Below, one piece after another: positions 43,101 through 51,757 of a stretch of 52,500 bases of DNA. Location: assembly GCF_017916325.1 (NCBI RefSeq), contig NC_090139.1:397501-450000 (forward strand), in the 5' to 3' direction. The translations under genes and the position numbers were made by a program. This DNA is from Leishmania martiniquensis (lineage: Eukaryota > Euglenozoa > Kinetoplastea > Trypanosomatida > Trypanosomatidae). How positions within the stretch are numbered: the first letter of the stretch is position 1; the number at the start of each line of letters is the position of its first letter. The notes beneath the pieces were generated by a model, which was given only the letters and a program-made list of their open reading frames with translations, made no database searches and was not told the origin of the DNA.

Positions 43101-46100
43101 GTTTGTTGAAACGCGAAATGTACCCGCTAGATATCTAAATAGCTATGCCACATGTGGCCCCCAAACGGAAACAGAAACCATATCGCAAAGGTGAATTCGT
43201 GGCGAAAAAGCGTGCTAACTGGTGAAGATAACTATCATCTCCGCTTTGCAAACATACTAGAGCTCTAGTGGCCAGAGACAGCGTATTGGTGCTCGAGCCT
43301 TTGAGCGCCCCTTCACCGCCATCCTACTAAGACGATGACACACACAAACACTCTTACCAACACCCGTTCGATGCCTTCACCAAGAAACTAAAATATCCTT
43401 TGGCGTCCTTGGCGAATTTTCTGATAGACTCACTTAAACACTGCTCTGAGTGAGACCACACAGAGACACACGCACATCCGTTAGGATAACCGGAAGTCTG
43501 TGCTAAGCAGCATCAAACCCTCCTTGCACATTTTTTATTTTTTTCAACCGCTCCGAAGCCACAGGTTCATAGGGGATGCGCATGGCTGAGAATCTTAAAG
43601 AAACTACTGAGGACCCATTATTACAGGCTAAACAAAAAAGAATCGTTTATCACATAAGCTGAATAAAAATGCGATGAATAAACGTTCACTCGTATCAAAA
43701 GCAGATAGAAAACTATCTGTACCCTACACCTACCATGCGTACACCCATTTTACAGTACAATGAACTATACAGTCTAACCACAGTGTCATGAGAGATAGCC
43801 CGGAGGGAAACAAAAACTCCAACGTCCGTACAACGCGCACGCCTCCCGTTAAACCGTCATGCCCCCCATCGCAACATTGTACAAGCATTCCCAAGACTCT
43901 TGTGAACCAATATCACGACCGCACACTTACATGCAGAGAAAGAGAGAAAAAAATCAGAAATTGATACATGCAACTACCGAAAGAACTAGCTAATCAACCA
44001 CCTCACTGAAATACACCTTCAGTCGCCTTGAGTCAACGCACTAAGCCATTCTTACACGGCAGCCGAGCTATAACCCTGGCGTCGCAAGCACCCCAGCCAA
44101 CAGGCACCTTTTCACCTGACACCATAGCGTCCGCTAAAGGCATCAGAAAACATCGAGCACCGCACACGCAACGTTCACTTGCTGTAAGCAGCAACACTTG
44201 AAGGGGCTAAAAAGAAAGCTCCATATATGCCCTGCATTCGCTACAGCCACTCGCCTAGCTCGCTCGGCGGAGCTCGGCATCGTACCAATGGGGAAAAAAA
44301 TCTACTACAACTCAACTACAAAGGTAAGCGTCTAATGCGAGAAGTAGTGTGATTACCCACAAAAGCAAAGTGCTACATACGCCTCCCCGATGCATGTTAC
44401 TTCAAATGCATCACACCTCAAAACCTGCAGATAATTTATGAGCGGGGTCGCCTTCGCTTTCAGCTCATTTGACAAACACCAGTCCGACAAACTTCCTAGA
44501 GCAACGAAAGCCATCCCCCTTCTGCAGCAAGAAAATTGAAATGAAAAGACACATCTCACTTCACAAAAGAGAAACCCTAGCAGACGTGATCACACTACAA
44601 CACCGCCTCTTCATTAATCTCGGTGAGCCCCAAGATATCCGCTCCCTCATATTTCATCGGCCGGTAGTAGCTCCAGGCCCACTATGCCGTAGTCGAAAAT
44701 GGAAACAGCAAGTCACAGTTACTGTTACGGGCAGCGACTAGCAAGGCATTTTGTCAGTCGTATTCTCTCCTCTCCTCACAGCGTTCTGGCAGCATCCTCT
44801 TCTACTACTGCAGAGAAGCTCGGTTACTCACATAATCTATAAGATTCCTCCGACCACTAAATGTAAACCGCATCCGATGCGTCTCGAATTATACGCAAAA
44901 TCAACAAAGCTCTTCAGCAGTCTCCCCTTCTGCGCACGTCACAAGACAAAGAAAAAGCCCTCATTAAACAAGTTTACATACATTAAGTCAGCTCTCTCTA
45001 AAAATATATTTGAATAAACATTACTGCGTATTACATCCTTCCACTAAGAAACTGCTATCTCCCGCTTCAGAACTCCTTTCTGAATGAAAAAACAAAGGTA
45101 CATTATATATACATATATATCTGCATTTCAAGGACTCTACCAGAGTGAAAATGCTGAAGGGAACGAGCAATATTATAACTGCTAATTTCACCATAGGTCA
45201 CTGCAAAGGCAGCATATCAGCACTACCAGCGTCCAAAATGATCAAAAAACTTTCCCAGATAAATTATCGCATAAATATCCAGGTGCACACACAGAGAAAG
45301 AGTTCCGCAATTTCCCCTCCAACGCTTTTCTCTACCTCTGCTTCACATATCCCCATACACAGTCTCAAGACACGCCCTTGCTTTTCCTCCGCAAACGTTT
45401 AATCGCATAAGATAATCTCACAACGATTGTCACTAAGCTTCTCTCCAGACCACTTTGTACAACATTCCGTACATGATAACGCAAAAACGTGGCCAGTACA
45501 AAGACATTTGGTACTCGAAAGTTACTAGGCAACCTTCGCCTTTTCAGTACTGTCTCCTTCGCTTCACCAAAACATCAACACCGCCTTGACCGCGGGGACG
45601 CTCTGTGCCGGAATCCACTGGAAACAGCATGTCCTAGTTCTACACAGACACCACAAAATCCTCAGTAGCCGCAATCTTCACTGCTGCGGTTCGACATGTA
45701 CGACGACACGTAGAAGCAAGCACTACATAAATACGCGGCACCTCTGCCGCCTGCGTCCAGAAACATCATCGCAGATGTACTGAAGAATTCGAGGGTCTCA
45801 AGTCTTCTGCACCTAAAAGCTGCCAGAAAACTATTTCCCATACATAATTACACAGCAATGCAGCGCGCGCGGAAACAACTCCTAGGGATGCAAGCATATC
45901 GCTACTTCCCAGCTCTTGTTTCGCCTTTCCACAAGCGCGAAATAACCCCGTGAAACCAGAAGCGAGAAAAGCAGTCATACAAAATGGCTCCCTACATTCC
46001 CTCCCTCACCGATCCCCCGCGACATCCTCCACAAAGAATGAGTCTTACCTCCAGACGAAAACCCATCCTTCATTGGCAAAAACGGCCTGCGACCGGCATC

Positions 46101-46580
46101 CAAGTCCAAAAAATCGCAGCGATGCGACCCACACCATGTTTTAAGAGTGATATTTTCCAACGAAGAAAGCCATACCACTCCCAGCGAGAGGGGAATACCA
46201 CTTCAGCGACTGCTATTAGGAAATGGTGAGTTGGGGCTTCACGGGCAGCACACACATACAAAAAGACTATAACGTGTTGCATGACATGACCAACAAACTC
46301 ACAGTTAAAGCAACTACTCACCATTGCTTCACACAATAAGAGAAGAAATGATGCTATTTTGCTAAAAAGTGGGCACCTCTCTAACGCTTGGGCACCCAAC
46401 ATGGCGACAATGACACTCTCCCCCTCGGCGCCTACCTTTCCTTATTCGCATCCATGATTTTCATGTAACAGTCAGGTCACCGGCACACTACCAACATCCT
46501 TCGCCCTCCACGGCACCGTCACCCATACTCTAGCCATCTCACAATTGTCCCAAAACAAGCATTTTTTTCGAATCTCTCAT
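43101..46580. other. AT-richer, A/C-biased gene-free region; putative transcription start region
   Basis: The composition differs from everything to its left. The plus strand is visibly rich in A and C, with few G, so the minus strand is G/T-rich. No frame on either strand encodes a recognisable protein; the longest (110 codons, minus, 46070-46402) is hydrophobic in a way expected of T-rich sequence. An AT repeat lies at 45103-45120. The region separates the leftward host genes from the rightward mobile element, so it is where the polycistronic transcription start of the array is expected. In Leishmania such sites carry modified histones rather than classical promoter motifs. No tRNA gene was found by eye. 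Confidence 0.6.
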
Positions 46581-46584
46581 TCAA

Positions 46585-46597
46585 CCCCCCCCCCCCC
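46585..46597. repeat. C13 homopolymer
   Basis: A run of 13 C near the change from A/C-rich host DNA to the mobile element. Poly-C/poly-G tracts are reported at Leishmania transcription start regions; alternatively it marks the element's flank. Confidence 0.9.
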
Positions 46598-46700
46598 GAC
46601 ATGCAAACAACGGACGTAGGGCGATGTTGATAGAGGAAAATAGGCGAAGGCCCTAATAAATACAAAATCATTAGCAATCCCCCTGGCTTTCATAGTAGCC

Positions 46701-46711
46701 GGGGGGGGGGG
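46701..46711. repeat. G11 homopolymer
   Basis: A run of 11 G directly followed by GC-rich sequence that appears to be the 5' part of the retroelement. Confidence 0.9.
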
Positions 46712-46729
46712 TGTTCGCGCGAGGGACCA

Positions 46730-46740
46730 CATGTTCGCCC
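46730..46740 (+). repeat. short element-end repeat, left copy
   Basis: CATGTTCGCCC, repeated directly at 51892-51902. Split direct repeats near the ends are typical of tyrosine-recombinase retroelements, but 11 bases alone is weak evidence. Confidence 0.35.
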
Positions 46741-46974
46741 CCCAACCGAACGACACAATCTTGCGGCCTCTTCAAAGTAGCCTCCACTCTTCAAAAAGCG
46801 TTTGCCATCTGATCCAATGCGTGGCAAAGTGCCAGCTCAATCCATGAAGCGCCCTTCTGTATTTTTACGATCAAGACCTATAAATCATCGCCAAGATCGA
46901 AGGGCGCCACACCTACGCACAGCTTCGGGGACACTTCGGTGACCGCCCGAGATTTCACACACTCCCGTTGCAGA

Positions 46975-47421
46975 ATGCCACGCACCTACACCCTCTTCTC
47001 AAGTGACCTGAAAAAGATTTCGCTTCGTCTAAGTACCTCCACGCTTATTCCATTGACACAGGGTATGATCTACCGCAAGTAGCACCCGGCAAAGCGCCTG
47101 TACGGCGATAGGACCGACCTCTATGGCCCACCCATCGAGCGTCTGGAATACCCGCTGTTCCCGACAAAGGAACTGAACGCGCTCAATTACCAGCTGCTCC
47201 AGGCATCAGCGACGAACGCGACCGGGGACACGGCATGCGAGGAGGCGAAGTTGTTCAGAGCGGAGAGAGCGTCGAGCATCGTTGAAGGCGGCTACGCACC
47301 CATTTACGGTCCGGACGGACAGCGGATGGCGGCAGCCGACTACACAGCGCTTGAGCAACGGATGGACCAGCTCCAGAAGCAGATGGAGGCGTACGCCAAG
47401 CACTCGCAGCGGCAGAGCTAG
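46975..47421 (+). pseudogene. gag-like first ORF of the retroelement, interrupted by TAG
   Basis: From the ATG at 46975 a frame of 148 codons runs to TAG at 47419, with one internal TAG at 47080-47082 (codon 36). The sense codons after it (GPPIERLEYPLFPTKELN, then a Gln/Leu/Met-rich coiled-coil end TALEQRMDQLQKQMEAY) look like real protein. The position suits a small structural or gag-like protein. Either the internal stop has inactivated this copy, or it is read through; alternatively translation starts after the stop from an ATG not visible here. It ends inside the open frame of the protease domain, which is shifted by one base. Confidence 0.45.
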
Positions 47422-47504
47422 CCACGAGAACCGCCGCAGCAGCCCGCACGGAAGAGCGGGGGGTATCGCAGCCGAGGGGCGCGCCAGCCGCCACCGCAGA
47501 TCAT

Positions 47505-48228
47505 GTGGCATGGCGGTGGGGCGGGGCCAAACGAGCCGGCCAGCGCGGTACGGGACAAGGCCGACCCAAGTACAAAAAACTGAGAAGGCCTTGCCGGGAC
47601 GAAGACAGCGTCCTGAAGAAGGGCCGGCCCTCCACAGAGGAACTGTGGGGTGGGGACTTGCGCGCGGGGAAGACGTCCAACAGGGAACTGGACGCGATTC
47701 TTCAGCGCTACCTCCCACCAGGGAAAGTACTACCGTGCGACACGTTGCCTAACCTAACTCAGCAGCACATCGCGCGCATTCAGGACTCGGTGCGGAAGCA
47801 CGGGGTCCTTTACTTTCCCCTCTTTATCCGGCACCACTGGATTGCGGGGGTGCTGACACGGGCCGAGGGTAAGCGCACCTACGCGCTCACGGTCTTTGAT
47901 TCCGCCCCGTCGGACCCTGTACAACGCGACTTGCGTCGGGGTCTGCAGGCGATGTGGCCACGCCTTGCTATCCACAACGGATACTGCGCGAGACAGGCTC
48001 GCGGCAGTGAGGACTGTGGGCTGTACATGGTGGCATCGTTCTTCTCCCACCACTACGCCTGCCCCATCGGCGATGCCTCCACCCTGCCGGGCCGACTGCG
48101 CCGCTTCCTCATCCGCGCTACGCAGGAGAGGATGTCCGCCGAGACCTTTACGGCGGCCATGCGGAAGGAGCTGGAGCAGCGGCCATCACCCGCCCCCCCA
48201 CTCACCCACCACGGCACCCCGACAGGAG
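47505..48228 (+). CDS. Ulp1/adenain-type (C48) cysteine protease domain of the retroelement
   Basis: The frame is open from 47355 but has no ATG before the domain. Numbering from the GTG codon at 47505, the catalytic layout of the Ulp1/SENP/adenain fold is visible: YFPLFIRHHW with His111-Trp112; FDS with Asp132; ARQARGSEDCG with Gln164 (oxyanion hole) and Cys171 inside DCG; and the following helix LYMVASFFSHHY. The N-terminal ~50 residues are basic. Such proteases cut SUMO/ubiquitin-like conjugates or viral polyproteins; here the enzyme may process element proteins or act on host SUMO conjugates. After about 48200, past a C7 run (48193-48199), the coding signal moves to another frame, so this frame's continuation to 48677 (Arg/Gly/Ala-rich) is probably not protein. 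How translation begins is unclear: a one-base shift from the preceding ORF is possible. Confidence 0.72.
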
Positions 48229-48981
48229 GAGCCAGAGCTGGAGGGCGGCCACGCGTCGAGTGTCGAGGAGCTGATAGAGGCGCACGGCGCGGCCGCCACA
48301 GCCGCCGCGCGGCGCAAACTGTGCTACATGCTCACGGCATCGGCGCTCGCGAACTTCGCGGACGGCGCACACTGGTCCTTCGCCGTGGAGGCGATGTGCA
48401 GGCGCGCCAGAGCGTACGGATTCGATGCCGGCAAACCCGCCGACGTGGCGAACGCCCTGGTGCGCATGGGCTTCTCTGTGCACCCGTATGGAAAACCGAC
48501 GCGCAACGGGAAGGCCCGCCTGCTGGACGAGTCCGCGCTGTCCGACACATCGAAGCACTTCCTGATCGTGCAGGGAGTCGCGCACGCTGGCCTGCCGCGG
48601 TGCTTCAGAGGAGGCTGGGTGTTCCAACTCGGGGCGCGGTTCACAGGAACGGCGTCGGCGCGCGAGGGAGCATATGAGGGCCACTATGCGGTGACGGCGA
48701 AACCGCGCGAGGCGACGGTCGGCGTGTACACGGTGGCGCCTCCGCGGGCAGCCGAGGCAGCGGAGCAGGCAGAGGACTCGCGCACGTTGGCAGCGCCAAC
48801 GGTCGGCCGGCAGGCCGCGGAAGCTGGTGCCCCGAGGGGCACCCACGCGAAGGACCCCTTCCTGGCGGACGCGGGACGAGCAGAGGAGGACGGGCTGAGC
48901 GCCACGCCGCCCGACACGGCGCCCGGAGAACTTCTCCATGAGCAGCACGCGGCGCTCTACGGAGAGACGGCGCTCCCCTAA
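48199..48981 (+). CDS. unknown domain of the retroelement following the protease
   Basis: This frame, shifted from the protease frame at the C7 run (48193-48199), carries about 260 codons to TAA at 48979. After a Pro/Glu-rich linker comes a globular part (EELIEAHGAAATAAARRKL, CYMLTASALANFADGAHW, RAYGFDAGKPADVANALVRMG, SKHFLIVQGVAHAGLPRCF, YEGHYAVTAKPREATVGVYT) with mixed helices and strands. The last ~80 residues are Ala/Glu-rich and probably disordered. I recognise no family. One base fewer in the C run would place it in frame with the protease, so protease and this domain may belong to one protein. The frame is open further left through the protease region, but that part is an overlap shadow. 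Confidence 0.6.
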   Translation, partial: HSPTTAPRQEEPELEGGHASSVEELIEAHGAAATAAARRKLCYMLTASALANFADGAHWSFAVEAMCRRARAYGFDAGKPADVANALVRMGFSVHPYGKPTRNGKARLLDESALSDTSKHFLIVQGVAHAGLPRCFRGGWVFQLGARFTGTASAREGAYEGHYAVTAKPREATVGVYTVAPPRAAEAAEQAEDSRTLAAPTVGRQAAEAGAPRGTHAKDPFLADAGRAEEDGLSATPPDTAPGELLHEQHAALYGETALP

Positions 48982-49067
48982 AAAACGGGGACGGCGGGCG
49001 AGCTGGGGGGCGCGCCTGCCCACGAGGGTGGTACATCTACCCGGACAGGCCCCCACACGTCAGCGCG

Positions 49068-49961
49068 GTGGCATGGGCCGCGGTGTCGCCGGAGGTCCGC
49101 GCGGGCCACATACGCTGGCTGCGAGAACTGCGGTCGATGCCGAGCGACCTGCTGGACTGCGACCTGGCAAAGGCGGTCATCCACCTGATCGTGCGAGCGG
49201 CTCGGGCGCGGAACTGGCAGTGGCCCACCATCTCCAAGGCCCTGGCGTCCGTCAAGGGCGCGCTGCTGAACCTCCCCCTGTACACAAACCAGGCGGACGG
49301 ATACGATTTATCGACCTCACCGGAGTTCCGGGCGGCGGCCACCGCGGCGAGGCGCTTCGAGAGGGAGTCGGAGACGCACCCACCCGCCCCGCTGCGGGTG
49401 GAGGAGATGCAGAGGGCCTACAGGGAGCTCTGCCGCACCCACCCGCGCGCCGCGCTCTTCCTGAAGCTGGCGTGGCACTGCGCCGCACGAGCGGGCGACC
49501 TGGGGACACTCCTGAAAAAGGACGTGCACATCTCCGCACTCTCGGAGAGCTCGCCGACGGCCTCAGTGAGTATCACGATCCGCTATGGAAAGGGTGCGAG
49601 GTTCCGCGGGCCCTATGCGATAGGGACGCGATTGCAGCGAGAGGACGCGGCCCTGCTGCTGAAGCTGGTGAGGAGCCGAGGCCCAACGCAGCGCCTGTTT
49701 GCGGACGTGACGAGCCTCCGCGATCAGGTGCGAGCAGCGCTGCGCCGCGTGAACCCTGCGGCGGCCCTCCCATCCATCCGGAAGGGTGCCGCACGTCACC
49801 TGGCAGCGAACGGCGTATCCGAGGCGGACCTCATGCGGATCACCGGCCACACGCGAGCGGACACGCTCAAGCGGTACCTGGGCTATGGCCTCCAGCCAAC
49901 GAAGGAGGCCGTTGCCGCGCAGGAAAGCGCCGCGCAAGTCCTCCTAGGATTGACCAGCTAG
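49068..49961 (+). CDS. tyrosine recombinase of the retroelement
   Basis: A phage-integrase-type recombinase that would insert the circular DNA copy of the element by breaking and rejoining DNA through a 3'-phosphotyrosine link. Numbering from 49068, the N-terminal ~100 residues are a helical core-binding-like domain. The catalytic domain shows Arg141 in CAARAGDL, Lys175 in YGKG, Arg238 in SIRKG, His261 in ITGHTRADTLK and Tyr270 in KRYLGYG. Spacing from Arg238 to His261 (23) and to Tyr270 (9 more) matches the family. The His of the usual HxxR box is replaced by Pro (PSIR). The frame opens without ATG at least back to 48981, right after the stop of the preceding ORF; the first ATG is at 49137. 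It ends in TAG at 49959, overlapping the RT frame. Confidence 0.88.
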   Translation: MAWAAVSPEVRAGHIRWLRELRSMPSDLLDCDLAKAVIHLIVRAARARNWQWPTISKALASVKGALLNLPLYTNQADGYDLSTSPEFRAAATAARRFERESETHPPAPLRVEEMQRAYRELCRTHPRAALFLKLAWHCAARAGDLGTLLKKDVHISALSESSPTASVSITIRYGKGARFRGPYAIGTRLQREDAALLLKLVRSRGPTQRLFADVTSLRDQVRAALRRVNPAAALPSIRKGAARHLAANGVSEADLMRITGHTRADTLKRYLGYGLQPTKEAVAAQESAAQVLLGLTS

Positions 49962-50029
49962 GATGGGAGGCACCGACGGCGAAGAGCCTGGGGGTGTCGG
50001 ACGCGGAGCTGTATGCGGAGACGCGCCGC

Positions 50030-51757
50030 ATGCAGGGGCTGCCACCGGTGGCGACGCTGCCCGACGCGCGGCAGTGGCCCCTGCACCTGAAGCGCACCAC
50101 GCCGCTGGACCTGGCGGCCGTGCGGGAAATGCCCACGGCGCACAGCCGCACGAAGCGGTTCCTGGAGCAGGCCATCCAATACATGAACCCGAGGCGGTTC
50201 GTGGGCCTGCGCACTTCACGCACGGTGAAGACGGCGTCCCTGCCGCTCGCGGACGTTCTGAGAGCGGTGGAGATGGGGAAGTTCGAGCGTTGCGACTGGC
50301 AACCTCGCCACCCAGCCTCGCGCCGGCCGCTGCCGGAGGGCGTGCGCGGGGTGAACACGTTCTCTGTCCCAGAGATGAAAGGCCGACGACGGCTGATCAC
50401 CGAGCCGCACCTCAACGCCCTGGTCTCGAAGCAGGAGCTGCCGAAGGTGGAGCATCCGACCCGCCAGTGGCGGCGCCAGGAGCTCCGCTACGCGCGGTAC
50501 ATGTTCCAGCTCGACTTTGTGGCGTTCTACGACGCCATCCCCTTGCCGGAGGAGATGCGGAACACGTTTGTGTTCCGCGCACGCGACCATGTCCTCTACC
50601 GGTGCTGCACGCTGCCCACCGGCGCACGATGGAGCGTAGCGGTGGGGCAGGCGGTGACATGGACGATCGTGGACATCGACACACCAGTGACGGTCTTCAC
50701 CATGATCGACAACATGCTCATCGCGGCGCGCGAGGGGCAGGAGCGTGCGTTTCTATCCGCGGTGCGGCGCATCCTAGCCCGCATCCGGACGGCGAACCTC
50801 CTCACCTCCCCGGATCGGGAGACCGTGGCGGCCATGTCGGACGAGGAGCTGCTATCCTTGGCACGGGCCGACAACACGTTCCTGGGAGAGGACTTCCATT
50901 GGAACGGGAGCGAGCGGGTGGTACGCAACGCGCTCAAGACGGTGGCCAAGTTGAAACTGGCGCTCCGAGCGACGCGCTTCTCATGCCGGTCTTTCGCGTC
51001 CCTGGCGTCGCTGGTCATGTACGCCATGCACACGACGCGCCTGAACCCGGCGGAGGCGTTCCCCTTGCAGCAGGCGTACCGAGCCATGTTTCGGCTCGTG
51101 GACCGCGGCCGGGATTGGGACGACGAGGTGCCCTATGTGGGGTCGAACGTCCTCGCGTGCCTCCAATCGGTCGGCGGACGCCTGGTCGAGAACGAGTGGT
51201 GGACGATCGCGGACAGGACCGCGGCCACCTACGAGGATGGCACGTACGACGCCATCTGCTTCACGGACGCGTCGGCCGACGGGTGGGGAGCGGTGGTGCG
51301 GTACGCGAACGGCACCACCGACGCTCTGCAGCAGAGGTGGGTCACGGGCTTGCACCCGAAAGGTCGCGTCGGCGAAGGCCCGCCACGCACGCGGGTGCCG
51401 GACCCGCTGCCGAACGACAAATACTTCACCGCCAAGCACTCGGCGCACGCGGAGCCACGGGCCGCGATGCTGTGCCTGCAGTACCTGATGGCGCACGGGC
51501 TGGCCGCGAGAAGGGGCCCGACCATGCGCATGGCGGTGGTCACGGACCACTTTGCGATTGTGCGGGCGCAGCGGAAGCACAACGGCTTCGGTGGCATCGG
51601 CAGAGGGTACTGCCTGAACCGCCTGTACGCGTACACGACGGCCCTCTACTTTACCGAGCGCGTGCGGGTGGTGTTCTTTTACATCGCCGGCCAGGTGAAC
51701 CCCGCGGATGAGCTATCACGCAATTTCGCCGACGACGGCGGTACGACACGGGGGTGA
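50030..51757 (+). CDS. reverse transcriptase-RNase H of the retroelement
   Basis: 575 aa from the ATG at 50030; the frame is open well upstream, and coding-like residues (LGWEAPTAKSLGVSDAELYA) begin just after the recombinase stop, so the true start may be by frameshift. RT motifs: a fingers segment MKGRRRLITEPHLN (about 116-129), motif A QLDFVAFYDAI (160-170, Asp162), motif B TLPTGARWSVAVGQAV (194-209), and motif C TMIDNMLIA (224-232), where the second catalytic Asp is Asn228. RNase H follows: FTDASADGW (Asp413), AEPRAAM (Glu475), VVTDHFAIV (Asp506) and NPADELSR (Asp560), a full DEDD set. The layout resembles DIRS/VIPER/TATE RT-RH proteins. It would copy the element RNA and remove the template. 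The stop is TGA at 51755. Confidence 0.9.
   Translation: MQGLPPVATLPDARQWPLHLKRTTPLDLAAVREMPTAHSRTKRFLEQAIQYMNPRRFVGLRTSRTVKTASLPLADVLRAVEMGKFERCDWQPRHPASRRPLPEGVRGVNTFSVPEMKGRRRLITEPHLNALVSKQELPKVEHPTRQWRRQELRYARYMFQLDFVAFYDAIPLPEEMRNTFVFRARDHVLYRCCTLPTGARWSVAVGQAVTWTIVDIDTPVTVFTMIDNMLIAAREGQERAFLSAVRRILARIRTANLLTSPDRETVAAMSDEELLSLARADNTFLGEDFHWNGSERVVRNALKTVAKLKLALRATRFSCRSFASLASLVMYAMHTTRLNPAEAFPLQQAYRAMFRLVDRGRDWDDEVPYVGSNVLACLQSVGGRLVENEWWTIADRTAATYEDGTYDAICFTDASADGWGAVVRYANGTTDALQQRWVTGLHPKGRVGEGPPRTRVPDPLPNDKYFTAKHSAHAEPRAAMLCLQYLMAHGLAARRGPTMRMAVVTDHFAIVRAQRKHNGFGGIGRGYCLNRLYAYTTALYFTERVRVVFFYIAGQVNPADELSRNFADDGGTTRG

Noticed and set aside
45766..45978. 70-codon ATG frame on the minus strand
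   Set aside because: Plausible residue mix but in the same biased region, without splice signal or known family.
46070..46402. 110-codon ATG frame on the minus strand in the A/C-rich region
   Set aside because: Hydrophobic residues follow from G/T-rich sense sequence and stops are rare there by composition; no recognisable family and no clear splice signal. A conservation search could reverse this.
43101..46580. tRNA or other small RNA genes near the presumed transcription start region
   Set aside because: TTCGA-containing positions such as ~45689 and ~45786 do not sit in a B-box with a matching A-box or cloverleaf.
48981..48986. A-run after the stop of the unknown domain as a -1 slippery site
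   Set aside because: The run lies just after the TAA in that frame, so a ribosome would terminate before reaching it.
48938..49950. First third of the long frame that ends in the RT
   Set aside because: It is the shifted shadow of the recombinase gene; it is Arg/Gly/Pro/Ala-rich and protein-like RT residues begin only near 49950.
49963..51711. 582-codon plus-strand frame overlapping the RT
   Set aside because: Gly/Ala/His/Arg-rich shadow of the RT frame, with no motif.
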